64,000 nucleotides of DNA from Bordetella sp. H567 (lineage in GTDB: Bacteria; Pseudomonadota; Gammaproteobacteria; Burkholderiales; Burkholderiaceae_B). The stretch is taken from NCBI RefSeq assembly GCF_001704295.1, contig NZ_CP012334.1, positions 1,996,084 through 2,060,083 of the forward strand, read 5' to 3'. The notes below the pieces were generated by a model. It saw only the letters and a program-made list of their open reading frames with translations. It had not been told where the DNA came from and did not search any database. The position numbers and the translations under genes are program-made. This document shows, piece by piece, positions 36,979 through 46,477 of the stretch. Position 1 is the stretch's first letter, and each line of letters begins with the position of its first letter.

Positions 36979-39117
36979 TCAGTGAGGCGCCTGGCGCGAC
37001 GGGCAAGGGCGCCCCGCGCCGGGTGTCGTCCGTCGCAGCGCCGCCGCCAGTCGCCTGTCGGCGCGCTGCATCGATCGCGTGGCGCTGACCAAGGACGCGA
37101 AGGCGGGCGCGGGCGGGGCCGAGGGGGTGCCGTCCGATACGCGCGGCGATGCGGCGCCGTCATGCGCCGCATCGGTGAAGGTGTCACCGCCCAGCGTCCG
37201 GTCCGCCAGCGCCGCGCCATCGCGGCAAGCGGCGGGCAGGGGCGCGCCGCCCTGTGAGCGGCGCCATTGGGCCAGCGCGGCCACGGCGGCGATCATCAGA
37301 TTGCACGCGGCCAGCCACATGCCGATCTCCGCGGTGAAACGCCGCTTGGCCGGCGGTTCCTGCGCCATGCGCTGATGCGACGCCGCCAGTGTGCGGACGG
37401 CGCCCAGGGCGTCGCGGCGGGCCAGGCGATAGCGCGACATCTCGAAGTCGTCCGCGAACACCGCGGCGGCGTAGGCGCGGCAGGCTTGCCGGGCCGCGGC
37501 GAGCCTGGCATCCAGACCCTGGTGTTCCCATGCGGGCAGCACGAAGGCGCCCAGGGCGCCGATGACGCCGCCGATGAAGGTATCCACGCCGCGCTGCTCG
37601 ATCATGGACCAGCCGGGCACCAGCAAGTGGTAAAGCAGCAGCACGGCGATCGTGCCGAAGAAAACGCTGGCGGGATAGCTTGCCGGCCGGGCCAGCGCGA
37701 AGCAGACGCCGTAGCAGATGACGATCAAGGTAGCGAGCAGCCATGGCGCCTGTACGCCGCACCACAGAAGCACCGCCGCGGCCAGGCAGCCCAGCAGCGT
37801 GCCGGCGATGCGCTGGCGGCTGCGCTGCTGGCTGGCGCCGAACGTGGGGCTCATCACGATCATGATGGTCAGGATCACCCATGTGCCGTGGCCGCCTATC
37901 CATTTTGCGACGAGGGTTCCCACGGCAATGGCGGCGCTCAGGCGCATGGCGTAGCGCAGCGCATCGGGCGAGCCGCGCAGCGCTTGCCATGGCATCAGCC
38001 ATTTGCCTGCGCGGTTCCAGGCCTGCACGGCAAGCGGGATGTCGGACGGCCACGAGGCGGCTGGCGCCGCAGGCGGCGCTCCCCGCTTGCCGGCACCCGC
38101 ATTGGCTACGCTGGCCAGCCCGGCCAGCGTGTCGGCCAGCACGGCGAGTCGCGCCTTGAAGGCCTGCGCCGGCCCGGTATCGAGTCCGCCGTCATCCAGG
38201 CGGGCGGCGACCGGCGGCCCGACGGGCCTACCCAGGACGTAACGGGGTACCAGGTCCTCGATCCATTGCGCCATCTCGCGGATCGTATCGTGGACCTGGC
38301 GTGCCCCCTGGCTTTGCGCGCCGCCGCCGCGCAGCGTCGTGAAATCGCCATGCAGGGCCAGCGAGACATCGTGGATGTCGATCGCGCCGACGAGCATGGC
38401 GAACAGCCGGGCCTGGCGCGGGTCATGGCGGCGGCTGGCGGCCAGTTCGCGCAGCACGACATCCCGCGCGACCTTCTGCGCGTCGATCACCGCGGATTGC
38501 GCCTCGGCGAGATGGCGGTGGCATTGATCCAGGGGAATCCCCGGGACGAAACAGTCGGCGCGCCGCCGCAGGTGCGCGGCGGCCGCCATCAGTGATTCGC
38601 CGACCGCGCGTTTGGCGATCTGGCGCGGGAACAGCGCGCATACCGCCGTGGCGAAGGCGGCATACCAGAGGCCACCGCCCACCATCCAGCCCAGGAAAGG
38701 CCATGGCGCGCCCCCCGCATCGTGCTGCGCCAGCATGAGATCCACCCCGATCAACGCGCATATGCCGATCAGCGTGCCGGCCGGACCATACGCCACGGCC
38801 AAGCCTGCGCAAAACGCGACGGCCAGCAGCACCAGCCACATGGCCAGCGGATGGTGCATGACCAGCGCGATCGACGCCGCCGCGCAGGCCAGCACCAGCG
38901 TGGCCGCCAACATGCGCCTGGGTTTGCGGGGGAGGGCCTCCGGGATGTCGGCCAGGGAGACGCAGAAGGCGCCCAGCGCCAGGCCGATGGCCACCTCCAT
39001 GTTGCCGTACAGGGCCAGCGCACAACCAGCGGGCAGGACGACGCCAAGCAGCGTTCGCAAGGCGGTGAACGCGTGCTGGCCATGGAGGAACGGCGTGATG
39101 ATCGGGGCGGCGGGCAT
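36979..39117 (-). CDS. FUSC-family inner-membrane protein (YccS/aromatic-efflux type)
   Basis: About 712 residues from ATG 39117 (MPAAPIITPF); an upstream start at 39189 adds a stretch without similarity. Two blocks of about five or six membrane helices (roughly residues 20-170 and 380-530), each followed by a soluble helical part, as in YccS, YhfK and AaeB. Such proteins are thought to export organic acids or weakly toxic metabolites; the substrate is unknown. It is downstream of amtB but behind a terminator. Confidence 0.82.
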   Translation of the reverse strand: MPAAPIITPFLHGQHAFTALRTLLGVVLPAGCALALYGNMEVAIGLALGAFCVSLADIPEALPRKPRRMLAATLVLACAAASIALVMHHPLAMWLVLLAVAFCAGLAVAYGPAGTLIGICALIGVDLMLAQHDAGGAPWPFLGWMVGGGLWYAAFATAVCALFPRQIAKRAVGESLMAAAAHLRRRADCFVPGIPLDQCHRHLAEAQSAVIDAQKVARDVVLRELAASRRHDPRQARLFAMLVGAIDIHDVSLALHGDFTTLRGGGAQSQGARQVHDTIREMAQWIEDLVPRYVLGRPVGPPVAARLDDGGLDTGPAQAFKARLAVLADTLAGLASVANAGAGKRGAPPAAPAASWPSDIPLAVQAWNRAGKWLMPWQALRGSPDALRYAMRLSAAIAVGTLVAKWIGGHGTWVILTIMIVMSPTFGASQQRSRQRIAGTLLGCLAAAVLLWCGVQAPWLLATLIVICYGVCFALARPASYPASVFFGTIAVLLLYHLLVPGWSMIEQRGVDTFIGGVIGALGAFVLPAWEHQGLDARLAAARQACRAYAAAVFADDFEMSRYRLARRDALGAVRTLAASHQRMAQEPPAKRRFTAEIGMWLAACNLMIAAVAALAQWRRSQGGAPLPAACRDGAALADRTLGGDTFTDAAHDGAASPRVSDGTPSAPPAPAFASLVSATRSMQRADRRLAAALRRTTPGAGRPCPSRQAPH

Positions 39118-39194
39118 GGACAGGCGACGAAGCCGGGAGGCTGGATGGCAACTGTACCGCGCGGCCGGACGCGGGCGTGTACAAATCATGAAAC

Positions 39195-39220
39195 AACAAA
39201 AAAGCGCCCTTGCGGGCGCT
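39195..39220 (-). terminator. Rho-independent terminator of glnK-amtB
   Basis: On the minus strand AGCGCCC-GCAA-GGGCGCT is followed by TTTTTTG. Stem at 39203-39220, 24 bases after the amtB stop. Confidence 0.88.
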
Positions 39221-39243
39221 CGTGGACACGGCAGGTGGACGTA

Positions 39244-40482
39244 TCAGCTGTGATACGCGGATTCGCCGTGGCAGGTGGTGTCCAGTCCTTCGCGTTCGAT
39301 GTCTTCCGGCACGCGCAGCCCGCAGACCATGTCGGCGATCTTGTAGGCGATCCAGGCGACCACGCCGGACCATACGAGCGTCAGCACGACGCCTTCGAAT
39401 TGCACCCACAGCTGGCCGCCGATTTCACCGGCGGTCTTCAGGCCGGGGCCGCCCAGCACCTGGGCGTTGAACACGCCGGTCAGCAGGGCGCCGGTGATGC
39501 CGCCCAGGCCGTGCACGCCGAAGACGTCCAGCGCGTCATCGGCCTTGAGCATACGCTTCAAGCCGTTCACGCCCCACACGCAGAGGGTGCCGCCGACGAT
39601 GCCGATGATGAACGCACCGACCATGCCGACCAAGCCCGCCGCGGGGGTGATCGCCACCAGGCCGGCAACCGCGCCCGAGGCCGCGCCCAGCATGGACGGC
39701 TTGCCCTTGAGCGCCCATTCCGTGAACAGCCAGGACAGCACGGCGGCCGCGGTGGCGATCATGGTGTTGAAGAAAGCAAGCGTGGCCTGCTCGTTGGACA
39801 TCAGCGCCGAGCCCGCATTGAAGCCGAACCAGCCCGTCCACAGCAGCGAGGCGCCGATCATGACCATGGGCAGGTTGTGCGGCTGCATGGCCTCGCGGCC
39901 GTAGCCGACGCGCTTGCCGATGACATAGGCACCGACCAGGCCGGCGATACCGGCGTTAATGTGCACCACCGTGCCGCCCGCGAAGTCCAGGGCGCCCTTG
40001 GCGTTCATCAGGCCGGGCGCGGTGGGCGAGGCGAACCACACCATGTGCGCGATGGGTACGTAGGCGAAGGTGAACCAGATGACGGTGAACAACAGCACCG
40101 CGGAAAAGCGCGCGCGTTCGGCGAAGCTGCCCACGATGAGCGCGCAGGTGATGCCGGCGAACGTCGCCTGGAAGGACGCGAACAGAAGCTCCGTCAGCGA
40201 TCCCGTCATGGCGTACTTGCCGTCGGCCGGCGAGAACATGCCGGAAAAGAAGACGCGGGAGAAGCCACCGATGAAGGCATTGCCCTCGGTGAAGGCAAGC
40301 GAATAGCCGTAGATGAACCACAACACCAGGCCGACGACGAAGGTGCCCATGACCTGCATCAGCACCGACAATACGTTCTTGCTTCGTACCAGTCCGCCGT
40401 AGAAGAGGGCGAGGCCCGGCACTGCCATCATCAACACCAGCAGTGTCGAGACCAGCATCCACGAGATATCTGCTTTATCCAT
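39244..40482 (-). CDS. amtB: Ammonium transporter
   Basis: 412 residues with eleven predicted membrane helices; trimeric ammonia/ammonium channel. Family stretches include PGLALFYGGLVRSKNVLSVL at the N-terminus, the pore region with GGTVVHINAGIAGLVGA and its conserved His, and DDALDVFGVHGLGGITGALL with the second pore His. There is no cleavable signal peptide, as in shorter AmtB forms. It follows glnK by 33 bases; GlnK plugs the channel when nitrogen is ample. Confidence 0.96.
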   Translation of the reverse strand: MDKADISWMLVSTLLVLMMAVPGLALFYGGLVRSKNVLSVLMQVMGTFVVGLVLWFIYGYSLAFTEGNAFIGGFSRVFFSGMFSPADGKYAMTGSLTELLFASFQATFAGITCALIVGSFAERARFSAVLLFTVIWFTFAYVPIAHMVWFASPTAPGLMNAKGALDFAGGTVVHINAGIAGLVGAYVIGKRVGYGREAMQPHNLPMVMIGASLLWTGWFGFNAGSALMSNEQATLAFFNTMIATAAAVLSWLFTEWALKGKPSMLGAASGAVAGLVAITPAAGLVGMVGAFIIGIVGGTLCVWGVNGLKRMLKADDALDVFGVHGLGGITGALLTGVFNAQVLGGPGLKTAGEIGGQLWVQFEGVVLTLVWSGVVAWIAYKIADMVCGLRVPEDIEREGLDTTCHGESAYHS

Positions 40483-40515
40483 TTGTTATGGCTCCAGTAG
40501 CGTCTTTATTGGTGT

Positions 40516-40866
<351 letters not shown>

Positions 40867-40895
40867 TCATGGTTGCACCTTGGCCCTGCGGTTAA

Positions 40896-41019
40896 AGCAA
40901 AATCGATGCCATATTTGCTTGCTGGGCTGCGGAGCCTGCGCCGCCGTACGAGGTCGCGAGCCGGGCCGGCGGGCACCGATGCGGTGCGCGCCGCCGGGCG
41001 GCGTGCGCGATCCTGGTGC
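40896..41019 (-). promoter_or_regulatory. Sigma-54 promoter and NtrC-like sites of glnK-amtB
   Basis: On the minus strand TGGCATCGATTTTGCT (40911 to 40896) has GG and GC exactly ten bases apart, a near-consensus -24/-12 element about 40 bases before glnK. Upstream are GCAC-N7-GTGC (40973-40987, exact) and GCGC-N7-GTGC (41005-41019, one mismatch), 32 bases apart, about three helical turns, as for paired NtrC sites. Confidence 0.75.
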
Positions 41020-41154
41020 ATTTCCGGGTGCGGCAAGGGGCGCCCCTACGTCCCTTTTTTTGCCGGCGCGGCGGTCTGCCCGGCTGGCGTCATTCGCGCC
41101 ATGCAGCGCAACGCTCTACACTGGGAGCTGTCGAAGTTTCGGTGTGAGGAAGCC

Positions 41155-41439
41155 ATGAACGCCACGCAATGGATGGAAGACCTGCAGAAGAACATTTCCG
41201 ATCTCATCGCGCGCAGTCCCGCCGCGGACCTGGAGCGCAATGTGCGGGCCATGATGGCGCAGGGATTTTCGCGTCTGGACCTGGTGACCCGCGAGGAATT
41301 CGACGTGCAGGCCGACCTGCTCGCGCGCACCCTTGCCCGGGCTGACCAATTGGCTGCTCAGGTGAGCCAGCTGGAAGCGCGCATCAATATGCTGGAAGCG
41401 GGGCAGGGCAAGGCGGCGGGGGCGCCGACCGAACTGTAA
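41155..41439 (+). CDS. ubiK: Ubiquinone biosynthesis accessory factor UbiK (BMFP family)
   Basis: 94 residues. The ATG at 41155 has GAGGAA four bases upstream and begins MNATQWMEDLQKNISDL; the frame is open further upstream without similarity. Two amphipathic N-terminal helices precede a C-terminal coiled coil (LLARTLARADQLAAQ and onward). In E. coli UbiK forms part of the aerobic ubiquinone complex with UbiJ and binds lipids. It is divergent from glnK across 300 bases that carry the glnK control region. Confidence 0.88.
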   Translation: MNATQWMEDLQKNISDLIARSPAADLERNVRAMMAQGFSRLDLVTREEFDVQADLLARTLARADQLAAQVSQLEARINMLEAGQGKAAGAPTEL

Positions 41440-41445
41440 ACCGGC

Positions 41446-41479
41446 CTAGGGGCTGTTAACGCGAGTTAACAAGCCCTAG
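41446..41479. terminator. Bidirectional hairpin between ubiK and the LysR gene
   Basis: CTAGGGGCTGTTAAC and GTTAACAAGCCCTAG pair at 13 of 15 positions around GCGA. It sits between convergent genes, with four bases inside the end of the LysR gene, and could serve both. Confidence 0.5.
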
Positions 41480-42444
41480 CGGCCGTCATTCGCCTGGCGC
41501 GTCAGGAACTGCCGCGTCAGGAACTCCAGCAGCGTGCGCGCCGATGCCGACAGGGTGTCCTCGGACCGGTAGGCAATCAGGATGCGCTTGTTCGCCCAGG
41601 CGTCCGAGAGCGGCACCGCGGCGATATTCAGGATGTCCGCGTACATATCGGCCAGCTGCTTGAGCACGAAGGAAATGCCCAGGCCCGCGTGGACCATGCG
41701 GCACAGCGCGTCGAAGCTGTTGACGCGGACCTTCATGTGTATTTCCTTGCCGATCAGCGCGGCCTGTTGTGCCAGCTTGGCGTTGTAGGCGCTTTCCGCG
41801 TGCAGCCCGATCAGCGGTTCGTCCAGCACGTCGGCAAACCGCAGCGTGTGCCGCCGCGCCATGGGATGCGTACGGGGAAAGATGGCGACCAGGCTGTCTT
41901 CCCGATAAGGCCGGCTGACCGCGGCGGCTTCGCCCAGGTACCAGTCATTGCCGATGCCGAGATCCGCGGTGCCGTCTTCCACGCACTTGAGGATTTCTCC
42001 GCCGCGCTTTTCCTCCAGTTCGATGCTGACGTCCGGATAGGTCTGCGAGAAGGCCGCGAGATCCTCGGGCAGGTACTGGTCGATAGAAGAGATATTGGCG
42101 ACGACGCGCACCGTGCCCTGCAGGCCGGAAACGAAGCGCTCCAGCGCCGTGCCCATGTGCTGCAGTTCCGCCAGCGCGGCCGAGGCATACCGCAGCACGG
42201 TCTCGCCGGCCGCGGTGGGCGTTATCCCGCGCGGCGAACGGTAGAGCAGCGGCACGCCCACCGACTTTTCCAGGTCCGAGATCCGGCGGCTGACGGCGGA
42301 CGGCACGATGCAGGCCCGCGCGGCCGCCGCCGCGATGCTGCGCGTTTCACAGGCATCGACGAAGAGCCGCAGGGAGGTCAGGTCCAGCCTGCGCATCAAG
42401 GGATCCATCGTCCCGCCCGCCAGCGGCATGCCGTGTGGGTCCAT
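41476..42444 (-). CDS. LysR-family transcriptional regulator
   Basis: 322 residues from ATG 42444, which has GAGAGGAG six bases upstream; a start at 42495 would fall inside the operator-like palindrome. Helix-turn-helix at about residues 20-80 (LTSLRLFVDACETRSIAAAAA, then PSAVSRRISDLE), followed by the periplasmic-binding-protein-like effector domain (VRVVANISSIDQYLPE, DLGIGNDWYL). It is divergent from the AtuA-like operon and very probably controls it, as is usual for LysR genes. Confidence 0.9.
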   Translation of the reverse strand: MDPHGMPLAGGTMDPLMRRLDLTSLRLFVDACETRSIAAAAARACIVPSAVSRRISDLEKSVGVPLLYRSPRGITPTAAGETVLRYASAALAELQHMGTALERFVSGLQGTVRVVANISSIDQYLPEDLAAFSQTYPDVSIELEEKRGGEILKCVEDGTADLGIGNDWYLGEAAAVSRPYREDSLVAIFPRTHPMARRHTLRFADVLDEPLIGLHAESAYNAKLAQQAALIGKEIHMKVRVNSFDALCRMVHAGLGISFVLKQLADMYADILNIAAVPLSDAWANKRILIAYRSEDTLSASARTLLEFLTRQFLTRQANDGR

Positions 42445-42479
42445 GTTTGCTCCTCTCGTCTGCATGGCCCGGGAAGTGT

Positions 42480-42496
42480 CATGCCGAACCGGCATG
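42480..42496. promoter_or_regulatory. LysR-type operator candidate
   Basis: CATGCCG-AAC-CGGCATG, a perfect inverted repeat that contains the T-N11-A core of LysR boxes. It lies in the 160-base divergent spacer between the LysR gene and the operon starting at 42605. Confidence 0.65.
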
Positions 42497-42604
42497 TCCC
42501 CCCTCTCGAATGATCGCTTGCCGCGCGGCGCTCCAGGAACGAAAGTGCGAGGCTGCCGCGCGACCAGCCGACATCATTCCACAAAATCCGCGGGAGGTAG
42601 ACAC

Positions 42605-43966
42605 ATGGCGAACGAAGTACGGATGGTTTCCGCGAGCGGGATCCTGGGTTATGGATTCCCCGAGGCCTCGCTGGCGACGGCTTTGAAGGCGCGCCCGCAT
42701 ATGATCGGCGTCGACGGGGGCAGTTCGGACCCCGGTCCTCACTACCTGGGTTCGGGCAAGACGCTGAATTCCCCGCTGCAGATGAAGCGCGATATGCGGC
42801 TGCTGCTGCGCGGGGCGATCGCGCTGGACATCCCGATGATGATCGGTACCTGCGGCGGTGCCGGCGGCGAGCCGCACCTGCAGGCCTGCGCGGCGCTGGT
42901 GCGCGAGATCGCCCGCGAAGAAGGCATGCACTTCAAGATGGCCTTGATCCATGCCGAACAGGACAAGGAAAGCCTGAAGGCCGGCATCCGCGCCGGCCGT
43001 GTGCGGCCGCTGGGCAAGGCCGCGCCCTTGAGCGAGGAAACCGTCGATCGCGCGGAACGTATCGTCGGCATGATGGGGCCCGAGCCGCACCTGGCGGCGC
43101 TGCGCGCCGGCGCGCAGGTCATCCTGGCCGGCCGTGGCACCGATCCCGCGCCTTGGGTAGCGCTGGCCGCCCACCATGGCATACCGCCCGCGCCCGCGTG
43201 GTATGCGGGCAAGCTGCTGGAGTGCGCCTGCAACGCCGCCTTGCCCAAGAAGCACGATTGCCTGATCGCCACGGTCGGATCCGATTACGTGGAAGTGGAA
43301 CCCGCGAATCCCGAACTGCGGTGCACGCCGCTGTCGGTGTCCGTGCAGGCGCTGCATGAAAGCGCCAGTCCTATCGTGCGCTACGAACCCGGTGGCGTGC
43401 TGGATACGAGCGCCTGCGTGATGCACGCCGTTTCAGACCGGCGCGTGCGGATATCCGGCATGCAATGGACCCCGGCGCCTTACACCATCAAGCTGGAAGG
43501 CGCGGCCTGCTCGGGCTACAGCGCGATCGCCTTCGCCGGCACGCGCGATCCGGGGCTGATCGGCCAGCTGGACAGCTTCATTGCTGCCGTGACCGAGTCC
43601 TCGCACACCAAGATAGCGGCGCTCGGCATTGCGCGGGACCGCTACCGCATCGTTATCCGCCTGTACGGCAAGGACGGCGTGATGGGGGAATGGGAGCCTC
43701 TGCACGGCGCGCGCAGCCACGAAATCGGCATCCTGGCGGAAGTGGTGGGGGAAAACCAGGAAATCGCCAATGCCGCGCTGGCGCTGACGCGCGTGACGCT
43801 GCTGCACAGCGACTTTCCCGGCCGGCTGTGCCGGGAGGGCAATATGGCTTTCCCGTTCTCGCCTTCCGACATCGAACGGGGCGCGGTGTACGAGTTCACC
43901 CTGCAGCACGTCATTCGCACCGATGATCCGCTGGCGATGTTCCCTATCGAGTACGAAACCGTTTAA
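42605..43966 (+). CDS. AtuA-like protein (DUF1446, acyclic terpene utilisation family)
   Basis: 453 residues; ATG 42605 follows GGGAGG. The N-terminal AtuA domain is recognisable from VSASGILGYGFPEASLATAL and IGVDGGSSDPGPHYLGSGK, then IGTCGGAGGEPHL and VILAGRGTDPAPW. AtuA is essential for citronellol/geraniol catabolism in Pseudomonas but its reaction is unknown; many relatives sit in unrelated catabolic operons, so a terpene substrate should not be assumed. The next gene is a DUF4387 protein, its usual partner. Confidence 0.85.
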   Translation: MANEVRMVSASGILGYGFPEASLATALKARPHMIGVDGGSSDPGPHYLGSGKTLNSPLQMKRDMRLLLRGAIALDIPMMIGTCGGAGGEPHLQACAALVREIAREEGMHFKMALIHAEQDKESLKAGIRAGRVRPLGKAAPLSEETVDRAERIVGMMGPEPHLAALRAGAQVILAGRGTDPAPWVALAAHHGIPPAPAWYAGKLLECACNAALPKKHDCLIATVGSDYVEVEPANPELRCTPLSVSVQALHESASPIVRYEPGGVLDTSACVMHAVSDRRVRISGMQWTPAPYTIKLEGAACSGYSAIAFAGTRDPGLIGQLDSFIAAVTESSHTKIAALGIARDRYRIVIRLYGKDGVMGEWEPLHGARSHEIGILAEVVGENQEIANAALALTRVTLLHSDFPGRLCREGNMAFPFSPSDIERGAVYEFTLQHVIRTDDPLAMFPIEYETV

Positions 43967-44040
43967 CGCCACGCGGCCGCCCGCCTGCGCCGGCGAAAGT
44001 CGCGCGGCGGCGGTACGGCCATCCACGGAGGGAGTCCGCA

Positions 44041-44352
44041 ATGATCAAACTGAGAGATATCGCGAAGGCCTGCAAGAGCAAGAATGCCGGGCCCTTCGAA
44101 CTGACGCTGGACATCATGTTCGACAGCGAGGAAATGTTCGAAAAGGTGCGCCGCACGGGCGTGATCACGCGCGAGCGCATCGCCGCCCTGTACGGCGTTG
44201 CGCCGGCCGACGTCCTGTTCACGGAATATCCTCCGGCGCTGGCCTACAAGGCCACCTTGCCGCGGCGCATCGTATCGGGCGCCATCGGCGACACCGATGT
44301 CTACGGCGCCCAGCAGCATGCCCCGCTGCTGGACCTGGAGTTGCCGCTGTAG
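44041..44352 (+). CDS. DUF4387 family protein
   Basis: 103 residues, starting behind GGAGGGAG. The sequence IRDIAKACKSKNAGPFELTLDIMF is closely represented here (IKLRDIAKACKSKNAGPFEL) and is the hallmark of DUF4387. This small domain is found beside or fused to AtuA-like proteins and may be its subunit. Function unknown. Confidence 0.85.
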   Translation: MIKLRDIAKACKSKNAGPFELTLDIMFDSEEMFEKVRRTGVITRERIAALYGVAPADVLFTEYPPALAYKATLPRRIVSGAIGDTDVYGAQQHAPLLDLELPL

Positions 44353-44391
44353 CCCACGGGCCCGCGCCCGGCGCAAGAAAAGGAGACCGCC

Positions 44392-45312
44392 ATGTATGCC
44401 GCACCGCCGGTCATGAAGACCGAGGTTTTTACCCGCATTCCCGATCGATACCGCAAGGCCGGCCAGCTGTCGGAAGAGCGCCTGCGCGCCGGCAAGGGCA
44501 CGCGCGCCACCGACAGCTACATCGAAGGCCCGTCGTTCGACAAGGACGGCAACCTCTACCTGGTCGACATCGCCTTCGGCCTGATCTTCCGGGTGTCCCC
44601 ATCCGGCGAGGTGACGCAGCTGATCGAATACGACGGCGAGCCCAACGGCCTGAAGATCCATCGCGACGGCCGCATCTTCGTCGCCGATCACAAGAACGGC
44701 ATCCTGCTGCTGGATCCGGATGCCGGGCGCGTGGCCCCGTACATCCGCCGGGCGCGCACCGAAGGCTTCAAGGGTCCCAACGACCTGTTCTTCGCGTCCA
44801 ACGGCGATCTGTATTTCACCGACCAGGGCCAGACCGGCCTGCAGGACCCGTCGGGACGCGTGTACCGGCAGGGCGCCGACGGCTACCTGGAATGCCTGCT
44901 CGATAACGTGCCAAGTCCCAACGGCATCGTCATGAACCCGGCCGAGAACATGCTCTATGTGGCGGCCACGCGTGGCAACTGCGTGTGGCGCGCGATGGTG
45001 CTGCCCGACCGCTCGCTGACGCGGGTGGGGCTGTTCGTGCAGATGTCGGGCGGCAGCGGGCCGGATGGCATGGCGGTGGACCAGGCGGGCAACCTGTACG
45101 TCGCCCATGCCGGCATGGGGGCCGTGTGGAAGTTTTCGCCGCGCGGCGAACCGCTGCTGCGCATCGACTCCTGCATGGGACACATGACCACCAATATCGC
45201 CTTCGGCGGCGCGGACAACCGCGACCTGTACATCACCGAATCCGAGAGCGGCTGCGTCCTGGTCGCCCGCATGGATGTCCCGGGACAGCCCATGTATTCG
45301 CACGCCGCATGA
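44392..45312 (+). CDS. SMP-30/gluconolactonase-family lactonase
   Basis: 306 residues, ATG behind AGGAG. Six-bladed beta-propeller with repeated blade motifs such as EGPSFDKDGNLYLVD, EPNGLKIHRDGRIFVAD, GPNDLFFASNGDLYFTD and SPNGIVMNPAENMLYV; the Glu, Asn and Asp of these blades normally bind the catalytic metal. It probably opens a lactone produced in the pathway. Its stop overlaps an ATG in frame with the next gene. Confidence 0.85.
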   Translation: MYAAPPVMKTEVFTRIPDRYRKAGQLSEERLRAGKGTRATDSYIEGPSFDKDGNLYLVDIAFGLIFRVSPSGEVTQLIEYDGEPNGLKIHRDGRIFVADHKNGILLLDPDAGRVAPYIRRARTEGFKGPNDLFFASNGDLYFTDQGQTGLQDPSGRVYRQGADGYLECLLDNVPSPNGIVMNPAENMLYVAATRGNCVWRAMVLPDRSLTRVGLFVQMSGGSGPDGMAVDQAGNLYVAHAGMGAVWKFSPRGEPLLRIDSCMGHMTTNIAFGGADNRDLYITESESGCVLVARMDVPGQPMYSHAA

Positions 45313-45335
45313 CGCGCAACTTCACAGGAATATCC

Positions 45336-46406
45336 ATGGAAGACACTCTTTCCCCCCAGCCGGGCGCACAAGGCCTGGACCCCGCACGGGTGCGCGCACT
45401 GGCCGCGGCCGTCTACGAAAGCGCCGGGGTCCCGGCCGAAGATGCCTTGCTGGCGGCCGATACGCTGGTGCAGGCCGACCTGTGGGGCCACCAGTCGCAT
45501 GGCATGCTGCGCCTGGGCTGGTACTACGCCCGGCTGCGTTCGGGCGCCATGAAGGCGGTGACCGAGACCCGCATTGCCGTGGACGCGGGCGCGATCGCCG
45601 TCATGGATGGCGGCGACGGCGTGGGCCAGGTGGTGGCGCGTCGCGCGGTGGACGAAGCGGTGGGACGCGCGCGCAAGCATGGCGTGGGGGTGGTGTCCAT
45701 CCGCAACTCGAATCACTTCGGCACCTGCATGTATTACACCCGCATCGGCGCGCAGCAAGGCTGCGTGATGATGCTGATGAGCAACGCGGGGCCGAATATG
45801 GCGCCATGGGGCGGCCTGAAGAAGAAGATCGGCACCAACCCTTGGTCGATCGCCACGCCCGGCGGCAGCCATCCGCCGGTGGTCATGGACATGGCCAATT
45901 CCGGTGTCGCGCGCGGCAAGATCTATCTGGCCAACAAGCGTCGCGAGCCCATTCCGCCGCATTGGGCGATCGATGCGCAGGGCAACCCGACCACCGACCC
46001 GAAGGCGGCGCTGGAAGGCTTCATCCTGCCGATGGCCGGCCACAAGGGCTATGTCATGGGCGTGATGGTGGATGTGTTGTCCGGCGTGCTGTCGGGCAGC
46101 CAGTTCCTGGACGGCGTGCATGGGCCCTACGACCCGGTCAACCGCAGCGGCGCCGGCCATCTGATGATCGCCCTGAACGTGGCGGCGTTCCAGCCCATCG
46201 AGGAATTCAATTCCCGCATCGACGCCTATATCGCGTCGCTCAAGGACGTGCCGGTGGCGCCGGGCCATCGCCAGGTCTATTACCCCGGCGAGATGGAAGT
46301 CCAGGCGGATGCGGAGAACCGCGCGCATGGCCTGCTGCTTCCCGCCGATACGCTGGCCGACGTCGAGCGCGTCGCCCGCGAGGCCGGCGTGCCGTTTCCA
46401 TTCTGA
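45336..46406 (+). CDS. Ldh2-family NAD(P)-dependent 2-hydroxyacid (malate/lactate-type) dehydrogenase
   Basis: 356 residues from ATG 45336, six bases after AGGA; an ATG at 45309 overlapping the previous stop adds nine residues. Signatures of the Ldh2/ComC fold are ADLWGHQSHGMLRL, GVGVVSIRNSNHFG, NAGPNMAPWGG, IGTNPWSIATPGG and AGHKGYVMGVMVDVLSG. It should oxidise or reduce a 2-hydroxyacid intermediate. Part of the operon begun by the AtuA-like gene. Confidence 0.88.
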   Translation: MEDTLSPQPGAQGLDPARVRALAAAVYESAGVPAEDALLAADTLVQADLWGHQSHGMLRLGWYYARLRSGAMKAVTETRIAVDAGAIAVMDGGDGVGQVVARRAVDEAVGRARKHGVGVVSIRNSNHFGTCMYYTRIGAQQGCVMMLMSNAGPNMAPWGGLKKKIGTNPWSIATPGGSHPPVVMDMANSGVARGKIYLANKRREPIPPHWAIDAQGNPTTDPKAALEGFILPMAGHKGYVMGVMVDVLSGVLSGSQFLDGVHGPYDPVNRSGAGHLMIALNVAAFQPIEEFNSRIDAYIASLKDVPVAPGHRQVYYPGEMEVQADAENRAHGLLLPADTLADVERVAREAGVPFPF

Positions 46407-46477
46407 TTTCTGGCCGCGCGAGCGGCCGCCACGCGCTAGGCCGGGGCGCGGGCCCCGGCAAGAGAGGAGACCTTCAA

